This document shows positions 13,050-15,391 of a DNA stretch of 15,391 nt, piece by piece (position 1 is the first letter of the stretch; every line of letters starts with the position of its first letter). A model generated the notes under the pieces. That model was given only the letters and a program-made list of their open reading frames with translations, did not search any database and was not told where the DNA came from. The DNA comes from Alphaproteobacteria bacterium HGW-Alphaproteobacteria-13 (GTDB lineage Bacteria; Pseudomonadota; Alphaproteobacteria; Sphingomonadales; Sphingomonadaceae), in NCBI GenBank assembly GCA_002842935.1, contig PHEM01000039.1:1-15391 (forward strand), written 5' to 3'. A program made the position numbers and the translations under genes.

Positions 13050-14521
13050 AGAAACGCCTGTCCCTGTTCCCCCTGCTCCTCGCGCTCGCCGCGCCGCCCG
13101 TAACGGCGCGGGAGGCGGATGCCGCGCCGCCGCCTTCTTCCGGGCAGGCGGTCACGCTTCCAGCCGCGATCACCACGCCCTTCACGGGCCGCTTCAACGG
13201 CAAGACCGTCCGCTATGACGCGCGCGTCGAGCCGGTCGACGCGACCGGCGGCGACGGCCAGCCGAGCGCCCGCCTGGTCGCCATCTCCTATGTCGCGCAA
13301 AAGGCGAAGGCGGACCGGCCCGTGCTGTTCATCTTCAACGGCGGCCCGATTTCGCCTTCCCATATCCTGCACATGGGCGCGCTCGGGCCAAAGCGCGTCG
13401 CGGTTCCCGACGACATCAAGGCGCCGCCCGCATCGTTCCGGCTCGTCGACAATCCCTATACGCTGCTCGACGTCGCCGATCTGGTCTTCTTCGACCCGGC
13501 GGGAACGGGTTTCAGCCGCCTCGCCCCCGGCGTCGATCCGCAAAGCCAGTTCGGCAATGTCGCCGATTCGCGCCAGCTCGCCTCGCTCGTCGTCGAATGG
13601 ACGCGGGCGCACGGCCGCACCGCCGCGCCGCTCTATCTGGTCGGCGAAAGCTATGGCACGCTCCGCGCGCCCGAAGCGGCGCAGCAGTTGCAGGCGCTGG
13701 GCGTCGATGTCGCGGGCATCGTGTTGCTGGGCCAGGCCGTGAACATCATCGAATATGCGCAGCGCCCCGGCAATATCATCAGCTATGCCGTGTCGATGCC
13801 GACGCTCGCGGCGATCGCCTGGTCGCACGGCAAGGCCGATGCCAGGGGCCGCGATTTCGACCGCTTCATGGCCGATGTCCGCGACTTTTCCGCCAACATC
13901 TATCTGCCCGTGCTGTTCCAGGGCGATACGGCGCCGATCGACACCCGGCGAGCGGTCGCGGCGAGGCTGGAGGAATTTACGGGACTGCCGGCCGACTGGT
14001 ATCTTGCGAACCAGCTTCGCATCACCAAGGTCGACTATCAGCGCCGCCTGCTGCCCGGCCAGCGCCTTGCCACCAATGATGCGCGCTATGCCGGTCCGGC
14101 GGACGGGCCGGACCCGTTCGAGATCGTGCCGAACAGCTATGCGGAACTGTTCCGCCACTATCTGGCCAGCGACCTGCGGGCGGGCGCGGTCGGCGATTAT
14201 GTGACGCAAAGCCCCTTTCGCGGCGGGCTGAACGGCTGGGACTGGGGACCCAATAAATCGCCCTTCGGCGACTGGCCCTATGGCCGCGCGATCAGCGGCC
14301 TGTTCGACGGGAACCCCGATTTCCGCCTGTTCGTCGCCAACGGCTGGACCGATACGCAGACGACAGTCGGCGCGATGGACTATCTGCTCGCGCAGTCCGG
14401 CTGGCCGCGCGCGCGCCTGCGCGCCGCGACCTATCCGGGCGGCCATATGCCCTATACGATCGAGGCGAGCCTCAAGGCCTTCACGGACGATGTCCGCGCG
14501 ATGGTGGAACGGAAATGGTGA
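13046..14521 (+). CDS. Secreted S10 serine carboxypeptidase-like protein (second copy, altered oxyanion loop)
   Basis: This 491-residue S10-family protein follows a signal peptide (MKKRLSLFPLLLALAAPPVTA). Ser202 in VGESYGT, Asp436 in NGWTDTQ and His467 in GGHMPY keep the catalytic triad, and DPAGTGFSR (150-158) is conserved. The oxyanion loop reads NGGPISPS (98-105) instead of the standard NGGPGSSS, losing the Gly that the fold normally uses there. Activity may be changed or lost. It is a diverged paralogue of the preceding gene, with shared blocks such as LVFF/LVFV-DP, YLANQLRI/YLVAKQLRI and YAELFRHYL/IGAFNHYI, so an old tandem duplication is likely. ATG 13046 overlaps the previous stop by 4 nt (ATGA), which decides the start. 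Confidence 0.9.
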   Translation: MKKRLSLFPLLLALAAPPVTAREADAAPPPSSGQAVTLPAAITTPFTGRFNGKTVRYDARVEPVDATGGDGQPSARLVAISYVAQKAKADRPVLFIFNGGPISPSHILHMGALGPKRVAVPDDIKAPPASFRLVDNPYTLLDVADLVFFDPAGTGFSRLAPGVDPQSQFGNVADSRQLASLVVEWTRAHGRTAAPLYLVGESYGTLRAPEAAQQLQALGVDVAGIVLLGQAVNIIEYAQRPGNIISYAVSMPTLAAIAWSHGKADARGRDFDRFMADVRDFSANIYLPVLFQGDTAPIDTRRAVAARLEEFTGLPADWYLANQLRITKVDYQRRLLPGQRLATNDARYAGPADGPDPFEIVPNSYAELFRHYLASDLRAGAVGDYVTQSPFRGGLNGWDWGPNKSPFGDWPYGRAISGLFDGNPDFRLFVANGWTDTQTTVGAMDYLLAQSGWPRARLRAATYPGGHMPYTIEASLKAFTDDVRAMVERKW

Positions 14522-14529
14522 GCGCCCGC

Positions 14530-15391
14530 ATGCGACCGAACAGGATATTGCTGGGCGCGGCCGCGCTGGCGCTGCTCACGGCGGCGGCGCCGCCGCCCGA
14601 GGAAGCCGCGATAACGCTGCGCCCCGTCAGCAAGGACGGCGCGGTCGTCGCCATCGACGTGACGATGAAGCTTTCCGTCAGCGGCGAATTGCGGCTCGAC
14701 GCCCCGGTCGTCTATCCCGGCGCGCCGGGAACGGCCGACCGGATGCAGGGCATCACCGTCACCGACAGGGCGGGCAAGGTTCCGCTGACGGTCAGCGAAG
14801 ACCCGCCGGTTTCCGGCGGCTTTCCCTATCTCCGGCACTGGCAGGCCGGACGCGCGGTGTCGGGACCGGTTCGCGTCTCCTATCGCGCGCTGGTCATGGC
14901 GCCGGGCGGTCCCGGCGGCCCGGCCTTCGGCATTCGCGCCGTCGATCGCGGCGTGGTCGGGGCGGGAAGCACCCTGCTGCTGTTTCCCGTCCGGCCCTCG
15001 ATCGCAACAACGCGCGTCCATTGGGACCTGTCCCGCCTTCCACCCGGGTCGATCGCCGCCATGTCCCACGGCGACGGCGACCTGGTCCTTGACGGCCCGC
15101 CGTCGCAGCTCGCCCAAAGCTGGTTCATGGCCGGTCCGCTGGGGCGCTTCCCCGCAAAGGGGCAAAGCGACGGCTTCAGCGCCTATTGGCTCGGCACGCC
15201 CACGTTCGACGCGCCCGCCGAAATGGCGTGGACGGCGCGGGCACACCATTATCTCGCGCGGCATTTCCCACATCTCCGGCCGACGCAGCCCTATCGCGTC
15301 TTCCTGCAATTCCGCGACCGGCCGCCCTTCGGCGGCGCCACCGCGCTGCACCAGTCCTTCATGCTCTCACGCGGTCCGCTGCGCGAGGGCG
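14530..15391 (+). CDS. Secreted M61-like peptidase, 3' truncated by window end
   Basis: The frame runs to the window edge, giving 287 residues without a stop. A signal peptide (MRPNRILLGAAALALLTAAA) precedes a beta-rich N-terminal domain (about 27-215). A segment YRVFLQFRDRPPFGGATALHQSFMLSRG near the end resembles the stretch that precedes the catalytic site in M61 glycyl-aminopeptidase-like proteins (GGxxxxHxS). The zinc motif HExxH would lie beyond the window, so the peptidase call is tentative. GGTGAG (14517-14522) lies 7 nt before ATG 14530. In-frame ATG 14515 and GTG 14518 are alternatives that overlap the S10 stop. It is the third gene of the secreted-peptidase operon. Confidence 0.6.
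   Translation, partial: MRPNRILLGAAALALLTAAAPPPEEAAITLRPVSKDGAVVAIDVTMKLSVSGELRLDAPVVYPGAPGTADRMQGITVTDRAGKVPLTVSEDPPVSGGFPYLRHWQAGRAVSGPVRVSYRALVMAPGGPGGPAFGIRAVDRGVVGAGSTLLLFPVRPSIATTRVHWDLSRLPPGSIAAMSHGDGDLVLDGPPSQLAQSWFMAGPLGRFPAKGQSDGFSAYWLGTPTFDAPAEMAWTARAHHYLARHFPHLRPTQPYRVFLQFRDRPPFGGATALHQSFMLSRGPLREG

Noticed and set aside
1..15391. CRISPR array, insertion sequence, integrase or attachment site.
   Set aside because: No regularly spaced direct repeats, transposase or integrase motifs, or duplicated tRNA ends were seen.

Overview
The window looks like chromosomal DNA of a high-GC alphaproteobacterium, most likely a sphingomonad (Sphingomonadaceae). The reasons are a CpdR-type single-domain response regulator, tRNAs with encoded CCA, a palindromic intergenic repeat built on GAGCGAAG(A/T)CGAG, and many secreted peptidases. 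The genus cannot be fixed from sequence alone. No insertion sequence, phage gene or CRISPR array is visible.

Layout. 1-304: 3' end of a RadC-family JAMM gene. 414-490: tRNA-Pro(CGG). 548-658: an unannotated small-RNA candidate with its own promoter and a strong intrinsic terminator. 657-1532 (-): N-formylglutamate amidohydrolase, divergent from cpdR (1673-2050, +). 2137-2211: tRNA-Val(GAC). 2311-3921 (+): an alpha/beta hydrolase and a TonB-like protein, 9 nt apart. 3951-4059: a 26-nt inverted repeat between convergent genes. 4082-7075 (-): a four-gene operon of PepSY membrane protein, DUF2271 protein, DUF4198 protein and ApbE flavin transferase. It is read from a promoter that overlaps a Fur-like palindrome. 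7168-7740 (-): a GDT1/UPF0016 Mn exporter behind a yybP-ykoY Mn riboswitch. 7921-11121 (-): secreted amidohydrolase, secreted RidA-like protein, and a permease-lipoprotein chimera. 11418-15391 (+), divergent: two serine carboxypeptidase-like S10 proteins and a partial M61-like peptidase, with 4-nt or near overlaps.

The most interesting module is the PepSY-DUF2271-DUF4198-ApbE operon. The DUF2271 protein has an exact FMN-attachment motif (DGITGAT) and the operon carries its own ApbE. Together with the Fur-like site, this suggests an envelope flavin-based electron-transfer system linked to iron. The second is the Mn riboswitch. Its 5' conserved element is also the stop codon of the upstream gene, and a mutually exclusive ACTCC pairing (P1 or Shine-Dalgarno) can be read directly as an ON switch. 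The third is the upstream gene itself: five membrane helices of an APC permease fused in frame to the tail of a small lipoprotein, apparently by deletion. The right-hand end and the amidohydrolase/RidA genes form a secreted peptide-degradation locus.
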